Assembly (NCBI GenBank): GCA_036383895.1
Contig: DASVNK010000045.1
Span: forward strand, 62,001-126,000
DNA: 64,000 nt
Reading direction: 5' to 3'
From: DASVNK01 sp036383895
Lineage (GTDB): Bacteria; Verrucomicrobiota; Verrucomicrobiia; Limisphaerales; SXQI01
Of the stretch, positions 17,951 to 26,501 are shown in pieces. Position numbers and translations under genes: made by a program. Position 1 is the stretch's first letter. Every line of letters starts with the position of its first letter. Under the pieces are notes generated by a model. That model made no database searches. It had not been told where the DNA came from and saw only the letters and a list, made by a program, of their open reading frames with translations.

Positions 17951-18463
17951 ATGATTCTGGGCGCGCCCAAATTTTTTTCCTGCTTCTCCCTCGCGCTCCT
18001 CATTTCCAGCATCCACGCCGCCGACGCGCCCAAATACGCCGACCTCGCCAGAAACTACAGCCTCGAACCCCCAAAAGGTTTCGTAGAATTCTGCGCCGCC
18101 CATAACAACCCCAAGCCTAACACTTGCGCCATCCGCCTCTCCGTGGCGCTCCACAAAACCGATCCAAAATTCTTCGACGGAGTTACCTTCCCCGCCGGCT
18201 ACGGATGGAAGCCCATCGACGCCGACCGCGAGTTGGCCACCCGAGCCGCCAGCCTCTCAAAAATCATCATCAAAAACTGGGGCGAACCCAAACTCATCAA
18301 AGAAAAAAGCGAAATCGCCGGCCAGCGCGGCCTCCTCTTCTTCGACACCATCCGCGACAGCAAAGTCACCGGCCACGTCTCCCTCTGGGACGGCAACAAA
18401 GTCCTTGATGGCGGCGACTACTTCGAAAAATCCACCCGCATCCATTTCTGGCCACTCGAATAA
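17951..18463 (+). CDS. Tae4-like peptidoglycan amidase with Sec signal peptide
   Basis: From ATG 17951 it encodes 170 residues with a clear signal peptide (FFSCFSLALLISSIHAADA). The mature part matches the Tae4 family of type VI secretion amidases, NlpC/P60-like enzymes that cut peptidoglycan stem-peptide cross-links. The catalytic Cys is in NTCAIRLSVAL (Cys59) and the catalytic His in KVTGHVSLWDGNKV (His142), with the preceding GQRGLLFFDTIR strand. Classical Tae4 effectors lack a Sec signal and are delivered by a T6SS; no T6SS gene or Tai4-like immunity gene is visible here. A role in remodelling its own wall, or an exported antibacterial enzyme, is inferred. The frame is open upstream but that part is not protein-like. 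Confidence 0.8.
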   Translation: MILGAPKFFSCFSLALLISSIHAADAPKYADLARNYSLEPPKGFVEFCAAHNNPKPNTCAIRLSVALHKTDPKFFDGVTFPAGYGWKPIDADRELATRAASLSKIIIKNWGEPKLIKEKSEIAGQRGLLFFDTIRDSKVTGHVSLWDGNKVLDGGDYFEKSTRIHFWPLE

Positions 18464-18481
18464 CCGGCGAGTAAAAAAAAT

Positions 18482-18928
18482 TTACCCATTTGCAGCCGTC
18501 TGTTCTAACGAATGGAAATACCGGACGAAAGCGGCTTTCACTTCCTCGTACTTTCTTACCAGGCGCTCATTCACCTCCATCAATTCAACGGGGTGCTCCA
18601 TCGCAGCGCCTGATTCCACTAAGCATTCGGACAGAATCTGAGAGAGTGCATTCGGTTCGTTCAAAGCCAGCCGGAAAAAAAGCTTGTTGTGAACTTTTTC
18701 CGACATTTCGGCATCGAGAATCCTGCCGTCGGAATGCCTGATCTCGATCGGGGCCTCGCAGTGATGCGTCTCAACCATCACTTGCACCAAAGCGTGCTCG
18801 TCCGGGACAGTCAGCTCTCGCCGACTCCCGTTGCTCCCCATGAGCACAAGACGAAACGACTTCAGGCCGGCTTCCTCCGCCGGATTGTCAGAGCAGGGCG
18901 CTCTCAAACCGGTCGCCTCCACGAACAT
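18482..18928 (-). CDS. Hypothetical soluble protein (148 aa)
   Basis: Starts at the ATG at 18926-18928. The N-terminal half has a beta-rich pattern (FRLVLMGSNGSRRELTVPD, then IEIRHSDGRILDAEM) and the C-terminal half is a helical segment rich in Glu, Val and Arg. There is no signal peptide, membrane helix or recognised motif. It is convergent with the Tae4-like gene, 18 bp apart. I do not recognise a family. Confidence 0.6.
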   Translation of the reverse strand: MFVEATGLRAPCSDNPAEEAGLKSFRLVLMGSNGSRRELTVPDEHALVQVMVETHHCEAPIEIRHSDGRILDAEMSEKVHNKLFFRLALNEPNALSQILSECLVESGAAMEHPVELMEVNERLVRKYEEVKAAFVRYFHSLEQTAANG

Positions 18929-19130
18929 GGCTGAGTCCTGAAAAAATTATATACTAAGATAAATCACTCCAATGTCCGTCCCGCATTTCACCTATGCAGA
19001 ACGAACCCATTTCCCGGGATCGATTGAAAGTTACATCCGCCCTCATCTCACTGCGAACTAAATAGACCTGTCAGTTTACCCAGTTGACCTACTGTCAGAA
19101 GTGACAACCAGGAACATCGCACCGGAAAAG

Positions 19131-19173
19131 AAAAAAGCCGCCCGGTTGGTATGGGGAGATCCCGAGCGGCTTT
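19131..19173 (-). terminator. Rho-independent terminator on the minus strand
   Basis: An 8-bp stem AAAGCCGC (19134-19141) / GCGGCTTT (19166-19173), extended by three more pairs after one mismatch. On the minus strand it is followed by a T-run (19131-19136). No protein gene on the minus strand ends here, which points to a non-coding transcript upstream. Confidence 0.75.
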
Positions 19174-19300
19174 AAGAAAGTGCCGCCACAAGCCTGAGGC
19201 GGCACACCACCTAGCACTCACCAGGTGCAGTGTTTTCAGCTCGAGAGAGGCTGGCCCCAACTAAAGAGCCGCCCCTCCAGCGCAACGACATTGTGACCTA
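19131..19300 (-). ncRNA. Candidate structured non-coding RNA ending at the terminator
   Basis: Upstream (minus strand) of the orphan terminator there is a perfect 8-bp hairpin with a 10-nt loop (GTGCCGCC at 19180-19187, GGCGGCAC at 19198-19205) and a smaller one near 19208-19227. Signatures of RNase P RNA, tmRNA and SRP RNA are absent. The 5' end is unknown and the boundary given is arbitrary. Confidence 0.3.
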
Positions 19301-19591
19301 TCCCCGTCTCGAAACATCCGGTCAGTAGACACAGGATTCAAAAAACATCGCGCGAGAACCTTAAGCCTAGACCGACCCGCCAAAAATCCCTTTTCAAATA
19401 TCAAATTTCCAATCCTCTTCCTCCCTTGGAACGACGTCCCAGTTTTCCTACCCGCTCTCAAAAGGCCCAAAGGGCCGCACTAATAAAGCCCGTCACCGCC
19501 CTGGGTCACGGACAAGCCTTCTGTCCTAAGCGCTGAAGGTGCGCCCTATTAAAACCTCAGAATTCTGGTTGCTGGCTGATACTACCACACG

Positions 19592-19603
19592 GTGATATAT
19601 CAC
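19592..19603. promoter_or_regulatory. Perfect palindrome GTGATATATCAC, putative VapBC autorepression operator
   Basis: A 12-bp perfect palindrome ends two bases before the antitoxin ATG at 19606. VapB-type antitoxins bind such palindromes in their own promoters, so this is the expected operator. Its position also covers the place of a ribosome-binding site. Confidence 0.6.
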
Positions 19604-19605
19604 GG

Positions 19606-19825
19606 ATGATCAAAGCTAAAGTCTTCAAAAACGGCCGAAGCCAGGCTATCCGCCTGCAAAAGATTCCGCGTAAAACAGGACGAAGTTTACCTCGAACGAA
19701 CTTCAAATGGGTTCCTCGTCACCGAACGCGATCCTTGGGAAATTTTCCTCGAAGGATGTCGCGAGCTTCCCGACGCATCGCTGAAACGAACACAGCCTCC
19801 CCTCGAAAATCGCGAAAAATTTTAA
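19606..19825 (+). pseudogene. vapB: VapB-type antitoxin with a frameshift
   Basis: Starts as a normal AbrB/SpoVT-fold VapB antitoxin (MIKAKVFKNGRSQAIRLQK). At 19660-19664 the frame is lost: the sequence after AAG has a single A before TTC CGC, where the family has a full codon (RLPKEFR). In the +1 frame the rest of a perfect VapB follows (FRVKQDEVYLERTSNGFLV, then TERDPWEIFLEGCRELPDAS) up to TAA at 19823-19825. That TAA overlaps the toxin ATG, as in intact vapBC operons. Two bases appear to be missing. Either the antitoxin is inactive, a programmed frameshift restores it, or the base calls are wrong here. Without the shift, frame 1 fuses straight into the toxin frame. Confidence 0.85.
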
Positions 19826-20280
19826 TGATCTACCTTCTCGATACCGACATTTTGATCTTCTTCATACGCGGCTCAAAGCTCACGACTCCAAAAAACGAAC
19901 GAGAACGGAACCTTTCCTCAAAAGCACAGCTCATCCTCGCCAAATGGCGCTACCGCAAGGCTCGCGGCGATACCATCGCGCTATCCTCCGTCTCCGTCGC
20001 CGAGCTGGAATACGGCGCGCACCGGGCCGAGAACTACGACCGAGAAATCTCTGCCGTCGCCAAGATCCTCTCCCCCTTCACTATCCTCGACTTCGACCGC
20101 ACCTGCGCCCTCGAATACGGCACCATCCGCTTCCAACTCGAGACCGCTGGCATCCCCATTGGAGCCATGGACCTCCTCATAGCCGCACACGCCCAGGCAA
20201 CTGGATCTACCCTCGTGACAAACAACCACAACTGCAACCACTTCAATCGCATACCCGGACTCCACATCGAATCCTGGTGA
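19825..20280 (+). CDS. vapC: VapC-type PIN-domain ribonuclease toxin
   Basis: A 151-residue PIN-domain nuclease starting at the ATG that overlaps the antitoxin stop (TAATG). The acidic metal-binding residues are present: Asp in MIYLLDTDILIFFI (Asp6), Glu in SVSVAELEYGAH, and Asp in PIGAMDLLIAAHA. The usual closing TNN.REF..V.GL is altered to TNNHNCNHFNRIPGLHIESW, with two extra residues and His in place of the Glu. The toxin frame itself is intact although its antitoxin is frameshifted. VapC toxins cleave tRNA or rRNA when not bound by VapB. Confidence 0.9.
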   Translation: MIYLLDTDILIFFIRGSKLTTPKNERERNLSSKAQLILAKWRYRKARGDTIALSSVSVAELEYGAHRAENYDREISAVAKILSPFTILDFDRTCALEYGTIRFQLETAGIPIGAMDLLIAAHAQATGSTLVTNNHNCNHFNRIPGLHIESW

Positions 20281-20307
20281 CATTTACGCGCGACTCTTCG
20301 AGGTGCC

Positions 20308-20538
20308 TTACGAAACTTCACCCGACGCCCCAGCAACTCCAGGCCCGAAACTCCGCGTCCTCACATTTCTGATCTTCTCGAGACGCACTTTCTTTTCCCG
20401 CTCCGCCCGCTGCTCATAAAACGGAAGATCCGCTTCCGGCAACAGCAACTCCGCCGGCAACTGAAAACCACATGCACGACAACTTCGCCGCGCCCGGCTA
20501 CACAACCGCACTTTGCATTTCGGGCACCGAAAGCCCAT
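20308..20538 (-). CDS. Small zinc-ribbon protein
   Basis: Encodes about 76 residues from the ATG at 20536-20538. Two Cys pairs, CPKC and CRAC separated by 13 residues (RCPKCKVRL...RRSCRACGFQL), form a zinc ribbon; the rest is a charged helix. A TTG start at 20557-20559, directly after the stop of the upstream gene, would add seven residues and couple the two genes. It is probably co-transcribed with the membrane-protein gene at 20560-20943. The function is unknown. Confidence 0.6.
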   Translation of the reverse strand: MGFRCPKCKVRLCSRARRSCRACGFQLPAELLLPEADLPFYEQRAEREKKVRLEKIRNVRTRSFGPGVAGASGEVS

Positions 20539-20559
20539 TTCTCGCTCTGCACCGCTCAA

Positions 20560-20943
20560 TCATTCATACGACGTAACCGCCGCCACAACCTGCGACTTTT
20601 CATCCAAAACCACATCGAACGGTTCCTTGCCGAAGATCATATACTGAATCATCCTCTCGCCCCGCTTTAAAACATAATTCCATCCCCAACTCGAATCCTT
20701 GGGAGGAATTCTCTGCTTCGTATAAAAAGCAAAAACCCGTCGATCCAGTTGCGCTTCCGTTTTCGCCGCCATCCACGACTCCTCGCGAAGCAGACAATAC
20801 ATATACGAAAGCGGCGTGGTGTACAAAATCGCGATCATTAACCCCGCGCAAAGCAAAGCTCCAAACATAGCGAGACAACCAATGAGAAATCCGCGTCGTT
20901 CGCGGACTGCTTCTATGACCTCCCTAAATCTTTCTCGCATCAT
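20560..20943 (-). CDS. Small membrane protein of unknown function
   Basis: A 127-residue protein with a basic N-terminus, one strong membrane helix (FLIGCLAMFGALLCAGLMIA, about residues 19-40) and an extracytoplasmic domain of about 85 residues with no recognised motif. It is followed without a gap by the zinc-ribbon gene on the same strand. Confidence 0.6.
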   Translation of the reverse strand: MMRERFREVIEAVRERRGFLIGCLAMFGALLCAGLMIAILYTTPLSYMYCLLREESWMAAKTEAQLDRRVFAFYTKQRIPPKDSSWGWNYVLKRGERMIQYMIFGKEPFDVVLDEKSQVVAAVTSYE

Positions 20944-20975
20944 TGGGCCTCATTATTTGTCTGCCGCAACGCCCA

Positions 20976-21443
20976 TCACCAAATCCGCCCTTTCGCCAAT
21001 AACCGGAAGCCACTCATGCTGGTGGAGCTGTAGGTGTCGGTCTGAAAGACGAGCGCATATTTCTCGCCGGCGTTGAGCCAGATATTTTCATTGGCCAGGG
21101 AAAACTTTTTATAGATGTCGGGCTCGGCGACCTCCGCCGGGGTGAGGGTTATTCCGCCGAGGGCGGTGGCGGTGGGCGTTCCCTGGAGGGTGGTGGGGCG
21201 GAGTTCGAGGCGGAGGTGTGTGCCCGCGGGGAGGGTTCCAGTTTCCTGCACCCAGAATTCGACCGAATCCAAAGTGCCGGAGAATCCAGGCGTGAAGGTT
21301 TGCGCACCGGCAAAATGAGAAGGGACGCCAATTTGGGTATCGAGACGCACGAAATTGACTGGCGGTGTGAATTCCTGATCAACAACAGTCGCGCCGAACG
21401 ACGCGGACAGAATCAGCACCGTGGCCAAAAGCGGGTGGATCAT
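20976..21443 (-). CDS. Small secreted protein of unknown function
   Basis: From the ATG at 21441-21443 it encodes 155 residues with a signal peptide (MIHPLLATVLILSASFGATV). The mature part is a beta-rich domain (NFVRLDTQIGVPSHFAGAQT, LDSVEFWVQETGTLPAGTHL) that resembles the jelly-roll domains of exported anchor-sorted proteins, but it ends without a PEP-CTERM or other sorting tail. The frame is open further upstream, but that part is low-complexity Pro/Ser/Arg and lacks a signal, so the internal ATG is preferred. Confidence 0.7.
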   Translation of the reverse strand: MIHPLLATVLILSASFGATVVDQEFTPPVNFVRLDTQIGVPSHFAGAQTFTPGFSGTLDSVEFWVQETGTLPAGTHLRLELRPTTLQGTPTATALGGITLTPAEVAEPDIYKKFSLANENIWLNAGEKYALVFQTDTYSSTSMSGFRLLAKGRIW

Positions 21444-21872
21444 ACGACGTATCAGATACACTTGGCCGGATTTTCGCAAGGGCCTGGAAGCCGGTGCCGG
21501 TGTCGATGATGATGGCGTGGAAGCTGGTTCCGGTGGCCTGATGAGGAAACGACGAATCAGCAATGGACACGAATCGTGCAGGGCGCGGGGAGACCGGGAT
21601 TAGAGAAGAAAACAAAAGGAACCAGGCAGGCGGAGAGTCGGGCGGGCGATTTATGGGGCTTCAGTGGCGGCGCCGAGGGTGAACATCAAGATGACGCCGG
21701 AATTTAGGCGATGAGTGCGCTGCGAAGGTCAATGGTGATTTTCATTGTTTCGGGTTCTGGCAGGGAGAATGCACTCAAGGATCGCCCTTCTCTTTCCGGC
21801 GCTCAATTTAGGTCTCGCCATGATCGTAGAGTGATTTCTGCGCAAGTCGGCACCGATAAGGAGAGTGCCTGC
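21444..21872. other. Gap without a supported gene
   Basis: Open frames here are short and of shadow-like composition. No promoter, terminator or known repeat stands out. Confidence 0.5.
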
Positions 21873-24800
21873 TTACGGTGCCGGCCTCGAATAGCGTGTT
21901 CGCCAGAAGACAGAACGTTCCGTCGTCGGTTCCACTGGTATGGTAAACTGCGAGGATTGCGCACTGGTGGTGAAGGTGTGGACTGGTTCCCAGTTGACGA
22001 GGTCCGTTGATCGTTCAACCACGTACTCCGAGTAGTCGAAGCTTCGGAAATCGAATTTCCAATTGCCGCTCGGTTCTTGGGAGAAAGAACGGATGCGGCC
22101 CCCTTGAGTTACGAAGTCGAAGGCGAAGCTGCCGCCGAATCGAGCGAAGACCGCATCGGTTTGCAGATAGTATTTAGTGCCAGCAGTCACCGGGTAATCA
22201 CCCCACCCCCTATCTTTCAGCGTCGGAGCGATGCGTTCTAACGTGGTTAGATTGGTTCCGCGGTAAAATCCAAGTCGAATGCCACTTAGGACCAACACGA
22301 CTCGGCCATCTGCTGGTGCAGTCCAAGAGAACCAGAGCGTTCCCTGTGGCGCGACACCATCGATCGAAGGTTCGCCGGGTTCGGAGGTGAGGCCGAAGTG
22401 ATCCAGTTCCAATCCGAATTCCCAACCTTCGAGCGGTTTGGCGTTAGCGAAGAAGTCGTGCGGCTGCAATGCAGTGATCTTCAGTTGCAGCTCAAAGTTC
22501 CCGGTATTTCCACCGATCACGAAGATGAAGCGATCGTTCTCATGAACCACCAGCCGTATGGGTAAAGTCGTGCTCGACTCGGAGAAGGCTACTGGCGGCT
22601 GATTAGTACCATCGCGGAACACAGCAATTTTCAGGTAGGTCGGAACGATGACGATATCCGCAATGCCGTTTGAATTCGGCTGCCATTCGTACCAAACCGT
22701 TCCTCCGAATCCGGCAGGGTCGCCGGGATCCGAGGTTGCTTCTACCAGTGTGCCGGAGAAGGTACCATTTGCGTTGGTGAGTATGATGCGGTTCTCGAAA
22801 GAGTCGTTTGCCGGGCGCGCAAGGACGAGCAGGTTGCGCGGAAGCGAAACCGTTTTGCTTCCGCCGTTATCATAGGCAGCCGAGGTGATGACGTGCGTGC
22901 CAACAATGGTTGGAGACCACGAGAATTCGTAAGGCGCCTCGGAGTCACTGCCGATGAGTTGTCCGTTCGCGTAGAATTCGACATTGGTGATCGAACCGTC
23001 CGAATCGCTGGCGATGGCGGTGAGCAATGCGGCAGCGGGAATCGTGACGCTCTGCGGGATGGTGCCGAGCGTAATCAGCGGAGGGAGATTGCCGATGGAG
23101 ATTGTCGTGGCGGCAGGATCCGAGCGAAACGTGGGAAAGGAATCGCCGCTGGCGAACACCTGGAAAACGAAGTTCGTTCCTTCGCTTCCGTTCAAGTTGA
23201 GGCGAAGCGGAATGTTTGTCATGCCCGAAGGCAGCGACGCGAACTGGAGGACGAGGTTTGTTCCCTGCACAGTGGCGTTCGCAGGTAGATTGACCGGTTC
23301 GGCACCGGGCGCGAGTGGAAGTGTGAGCACGACGTTTTGCACGTTCGTGGCGCGGACATTCACGACGCCGAGATTCAGTGTGGCCGTGCTGCCAGCGAGG
23401 GTGTTGGTAGGAGCTTGCACAATCACTTCAACTGCCGCTTCGGGATCGTGCCATGCACCGATCACTTCCGAACGCACACCGGCGACGGTGGTAAATGGCC
23501 CCGCAACATAAAGCGCTCCGCGCCACCAGCGAGCGGCTTCGATGGTATCAACGTTGCGGCCTGCCTTAAGGCCGGTGACGATTCCATCCCGCACCTGAAG
23601 GAGATTCGTTCCATTGAGCAGCGAGAGGCCGCCGACAAACAAAGTGTTCCGACCATCTCCAGCGAGAGTGCGAGCGGACATTCTGATGGTGGAGGGAATT
23701 ACGGCATGCCATTCCTGACCATCCCAGCGTGCAACGGAGTTGATCGGCTTGCCGACGAAGTTGGTAAATTCGCCGTAGGCATAAAGGGCACCGTTCAAAT
23801 ACGCGACGTCAAAGCGGGTAGAGAAATTCGTCACGGGCGGCGCAATCTCGCGCAAGATTCCGTTTTCCAAACTCTTGACCGAGAAAAAACGACTGCCGGC
23901 GCTGGGGAGGGTAGCGAGGAACAGCGCGTTACCGTCCGTAGCGAGTGAGGACACGACGTTCGTGACGGATTCGATCTTAGCGTAAGAAAAACCGTTCCAT
24001 TGGTAGAGTCCACTGTTGCCTCCAGCGAAAACTTTTCCACCGAGAACCGCGATGGAGTTCGGCGTAAAGGCCTGTGTCACGGCGTGCCAGTTCGTTCCGT
24101 CTGTCGCTGCGATCCTGGTTCCTGCGGGAGTAACCCAGCCAAGGGTTGGCGTGCTCACCCACAGAAGTTCGCCCTGGCTTTGGATGGAATTGATCCGAAC
24201 TGGACTTGGAAGTGAGCGCCCAATAGAACTCCATATCTCACCATTCCACCGGCGGATCTGCCCGCGACTAATCATCGGATATGTGGCAGTAAAGACGAGG
24301 TCCTGCTGATGAGGGATGAGGTGAATGGTGCGAATGTTTTCCACGTAGAGGAGTGATTCGTACAACCCTTGCCCGATGGGCAGCCAATCCACTCCGTCGA
24401 AATAAGCGACGCCGCGCGGTGGGGCATCCAATCCGTTATCGATCTGGCCGCGTGTCAAAATAGTTTCGCCATTAACCGCGACGGTTTTTGCGCGAACCGC
24501 AGGGGCCTGGGACTCCAAGGACCAGTTTGTGCCATCCCAGCGGGCAAGACCGCTGTAGCCGTTGACGAGTGCAGATTGAAAGCCCAGACGAGCAGCGAGG
24601 ATGTCCCCATTGTGTTCTGCGAGAGAGGTTATTCGGCCCGATATTCCTGAACCGAGTGCGCGCCACTCAGAGCCGGTCCAAAGGGCGATGTTGGTGGCGG
24701 TGACCGAGCCGATGTTCGTGAAGGAACCGGCTACGTAAAGGCCGGCATCCGTTGAGAGCAGTGAGAGAACGTGCGGGTTGCTGCTCTTGTCGAAAGCATC

Positions 24801-25553
24801 TGCGACGGGGAACCACTCGGAGCCGTTCCAACGCAAGAGCGCGTGGCTGGCAGTACCGCCCGCGGGAGCATAGCCGGCGGCATAGAGTGCACCGTCATGC
24901 CGCGCGATAACGTCCGCCGCGAAAGGCAGACCGCTGCCAAGGGCTTCCCACGCGGTGCCGTTGAAGTGAGCTACGTTGGTTGCATCCACTCCGCCGATGC
25001 TTTCGAAATGGCCGGCTACATACTTATCGCCAGTGTCATCGAAGATTACCGAAGCGACGCGGCCGGTGGTTCCAAGGTTGAGATCGTTCCAGTTCGTGCC
25101 AGTCCACCAAGCGACGTTTTGAATAGTCGCGCCGCCGGCGTTCGTAAGGGCCCATCCGCCGATGAGCAATTCGACGGGAGCATTGGTCGATGGCTGAAAC
25201 GCAGCGATGGAATAGATACCGTTCGAAGTGTCAATGACGCTCTTGAAAGCGATCTGGATGTCGCCGGTTGTGTCATCAGCATTCGCCTGGCCGGCAAGTG
25301 GCTTCACCCATTTTGCGCCGTCCCAGCGCGCGAGGTTCAAGACAGGCGTGCCGGCGAGATTAGTGAACATCCCGCTGACGAGAAATCCCCCTCCCGGATA
25401 CGGAGCAACCGGGGCAGGCGCGCCCCCATTGCCACTGGCGGTGTCCGGGCCGGGAAACATGTAAAAGCGATTGTCCCATTCGGCAGGATTGGCAATGTCG
25501 GAAAAGGCGATGTGAGTACAGAGCAATAAGACGGTTGCGCTGATTAATTTCAT
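21873..25553 (-). CDS. Large secreted beta-propeller/Ig-like protein
   Basis: A 1226-residue exported protein with a signal peptide (MKLISATVLLLCTHIAF). Residues 40-700 contain at least ten propeller-like repeats of about 50 residues, each with variants of G-LYVAGSFTNIG, TNIALWTGSEWRALGSGI or VAHFNGTAWEALGSGL. Next are a CARDB-like segment (about 715-800) and an Ig-like domain (PLITLGTIPQSVTIPAAALL, TNVEFYANGQLIGSDSEAPY, about 830-925). Two PPC-like beta domains come before a C-terminal module (YVVERSTDLVNWEPV) often seen at the end of verrucomicrobial exported proteins. The function is unknown; a surface or extracellular structural role is likely. Confidence 0.88.
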   Translation of the reverse strand: MKLISATVLLLCTHIAFSDIANPAEWDNRFYMFPGPDTASGNGGAPAPVAPYPGGGFLVSGMFTNLAGTPVLNLARWDGAKWVKPLAGQANADDTTGDIQIAFKSVIDTSNGIYSIAAFQPSTNAPVELLIGGWALTNAGGATIQNVAWWTGTNWNDLNLGTTGRVASVIFDDTGDKYVAGHFESIGGVDATNVAHFNGTAWEALGSGLPFAADVIARHDGALYAAGYAPAGGTASHALLRWNGSEWFPVADAFDKSSNPHVLSLLSTDAGLYVAGSFTNIGSVTATNIALWTGSEWRALGSGISGRITSLAEHNGDILAARLGFQSALVNGYSGLARWDGTNWSLESQAPAVRAKTVAVNGETILTRGQIDNGLDAPPRGVAYFDGVDWLPIGQGLYESLLYVENIRTIHLIPHQQDLVFTATYPMISRGQIRRWNGEIWSSIGRSLPSPVRINSIQSQGELLWVSTPTLGWVTPAGTRIAATDGTNWHAVTQAFTPNSIAVLGGKVFAGGNSGLYQWNGFSYAKIESVTNVVSSLATDGNALFLATLPSAGSRFFSVKSLENGILREIAPPVTNFSTRFDVAYLNGALYAYGEFTNFVGKPINSVARWDGQEWHAVIPSTIRMSARTLAGDGRNTLFVGGLSLLNGTNLLQVRDGIVTGLKAGRNVDTIEAARWWRGALYVAGPFTTVAGVRSEVIGAWHDPEAAVEVIVQAPTNTLAGSTATLNLGVVNVRATNVQNVVLTLPLAPGAEPVNLPANATVQGTNLVLQFASLPSGMTNIPLRLNLNGSEGTNFVFQVFASGDSFPTFRSDPAATTISIGNLPPLITLGTIPQSVTIPAAALLTAIASDSDGSITNVEFYANGQLIGSDSEAPYEFSWSPTIVGTHVITSAAYDNGGSKTVSLPRNLLVLARPANDSFENRIILTNANGTFSGTLVEATSDPGDPAGFGGTVWYEWQPNSNGIADIVIVPTYLKIAVFRDGTNQPPVAFSESSTTLPIRLVVHENDRFIFVIGGNTGNFELQLKITALQPHDFFANAKPLEGWEFGLELDHFGLTSEPGEPSIDGVAPQGTLWFSWTAPADGRVVLVLSGIRLGFYRGTNLTTLERIAPTLKDRGWGDYPVTAGTKYYLQTDAVFARFGGSFAFDFVTQGGRIRSFSQEPSGNWKFDFRSFDYSEYVVERSTDLVNWEPVHTFTTSAQSSQFTIPVEPTTERSVFWRTRYSRPAP

Positions 25554-25650
25554 AAGTGAAGGCCGGCGAGATCTTAGCTCAAAGCCATACGAGCAGCAAC
25601 ATAAGAAGCGGTCGCTCGAAATCTCTCAGGTCATGTTTAGGAGAGGACTT

Positions 25651-26427
25651 TTAGCTTTTTGATGACAGAGCTTTCGCCTGGGCTGGATTTAGCATGGAGA
25701 GGTAGGCGAGTTTGCCGTTTAGGGTGGAGGGAATTTGGCCGGCTTTTTGGGCCTGGTGGAGGGCGGCGCGGAGTTTGCGGCGGTGTTGGCGCGAGAGGCC
25801 GAGCGTTTTGTTGACGGTGACGCCGGTGACGGTTTGTCGGGCGGATGGGGGCATGACGCGGGTTTTGTCGCGGTTGATGTTGAAGCCTTCGGCCTGGATC
25901 AACCTGGTGGCGGCGCAGCGGAAGCGGTGGATGGTGTCGAGATCGACAGGGCCGGAGAAGGTGAGGTCGTCGGCGTAGCGGGTGTAGGTGAGGCCGCGCT
26001 TTTTGGCGAGGCCGGCGAGGCGGCGGTCGAGGCGAATGAGGAGGGCATTGCAAATGCCAGGGCTGGTGGGGGCGCCTTGCACGCAATGGCGGGGGCCGAC
26101 GGGGAGGTGGTAGATGACGCCGTCGAGGTCGACGGGTTGGCGCTGAGCTTCAGTGATGAGGACGGCGAGGGTGGTGGCGACGCGATAGCCGTAACCGTAG
26201 GCGATGAGGAGTCCGCGGACGCGGGCGAAGGTGACGGTGGGAAAGAAATCCTGGAGATCGATGCGCAAGAGGACGCGCTGGCCGACGTGGGGTTCGGCGC
26301 CGGTGCGAATGTTGCGACCTTTGCGGAAGCCGTGAGCGACGTCACTGACGGGGAGTTTCTCGATGAGGAGCGGGACGAGGCGGCGTTGGATGGCTTTGAG
26401 CTGGCGTTTGGGGGCCATGATGAGCAC
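25651..26427 (-). CDS. Retron-type reverse transcriptase, apparently N-terminally short
   Basis: A 258-residue reverse transcriptase with the catalytic motifs IDLQDFFPTV (57-62), QGAPTSPGICNALL and RYADDLTFSG (YADD 151-154). The VTG motif (200-202) is typical of retron-like enzymes, and the C-terminus has GKLAYLSMLNPAQA. Compared with Ec86-like retron RTs, about 60-65 N-terminal residues before APKRQLKAIQRR are missing: the frame begins at GTG 26425-26427 inside the first conserved block. It is therefore either truncated or uses an unusual compact N-terminus. No msr-msd RNA is evident: the upstream gap to the divergent protease gene is 74 bp and the downstream gap is under 100 bp. It lies back to back with a probable conflict operon. 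Confidence 0.85.
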   Translation of the reverse strand: MLIMAPKRQLKAIQRRLVPLLIEKLPVSDVAHGFRKGRNIRTGAEPHVGQRVLLRIDLQDFFPTVTFARVRGLLIAYGYGYRVATTLAVLITEAQRQPVDLDGVIYHLPVGPRHCVQGAPTSPGICNALLIRLDRRLAGLAKKRGLTYTRYADDLTFSGPVDLDTIHRFRCAATRLIQAEGFNINRDKTRVMPPSARQTVTGVTVNKTLGLSRQHRRKLRAALHQAQKAGQIPSTLNGKLAYLSMLNPAQAKALSSKS

Positions 26428-26501
26428 AAGAAAGAGTCTCGGCGCATGAATGATGATTTTGACCCTCTGTTTGATCTCTGGTTGAATTCGGCCCAGACGC
26501 G

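Larger units (their letters stand above)
18929..19605. other. Gene-free gap with a terminator hairpin and possible structured RNA
   Basis: No coding sequence is supported. The left half holds hairpins (19134-19173 and 19180-19205); the right end holds the vapBC control region. Between them are shorter inverted repeats such as CACCT/AGGTG near 19208-19227 and GGACA/TGTCC near 19511-19527. Confidence 0.5.

Noticed and set aside
19131..19560. 6S, tmRNA, RNase P or SRP RNA
   Set aside because: None of the defining conserved motifs (GAGGAAAGTCC, tRNA-like ends, GGAAGGAAGC loop) could be found on either strand.
21442..21452. ATACGACGTAT near-palindrome at the start of the small secreted-protein gene
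   Set aside because: Only 5+1+5 bases and not recurring in a regulatory context; likely chance.
25554..25650. msr-msd RNA of a retron downstream of the RT
   Set aside because: The stretch is under 100 bp and shows no long inverted repeat or a1/a2 pairing.
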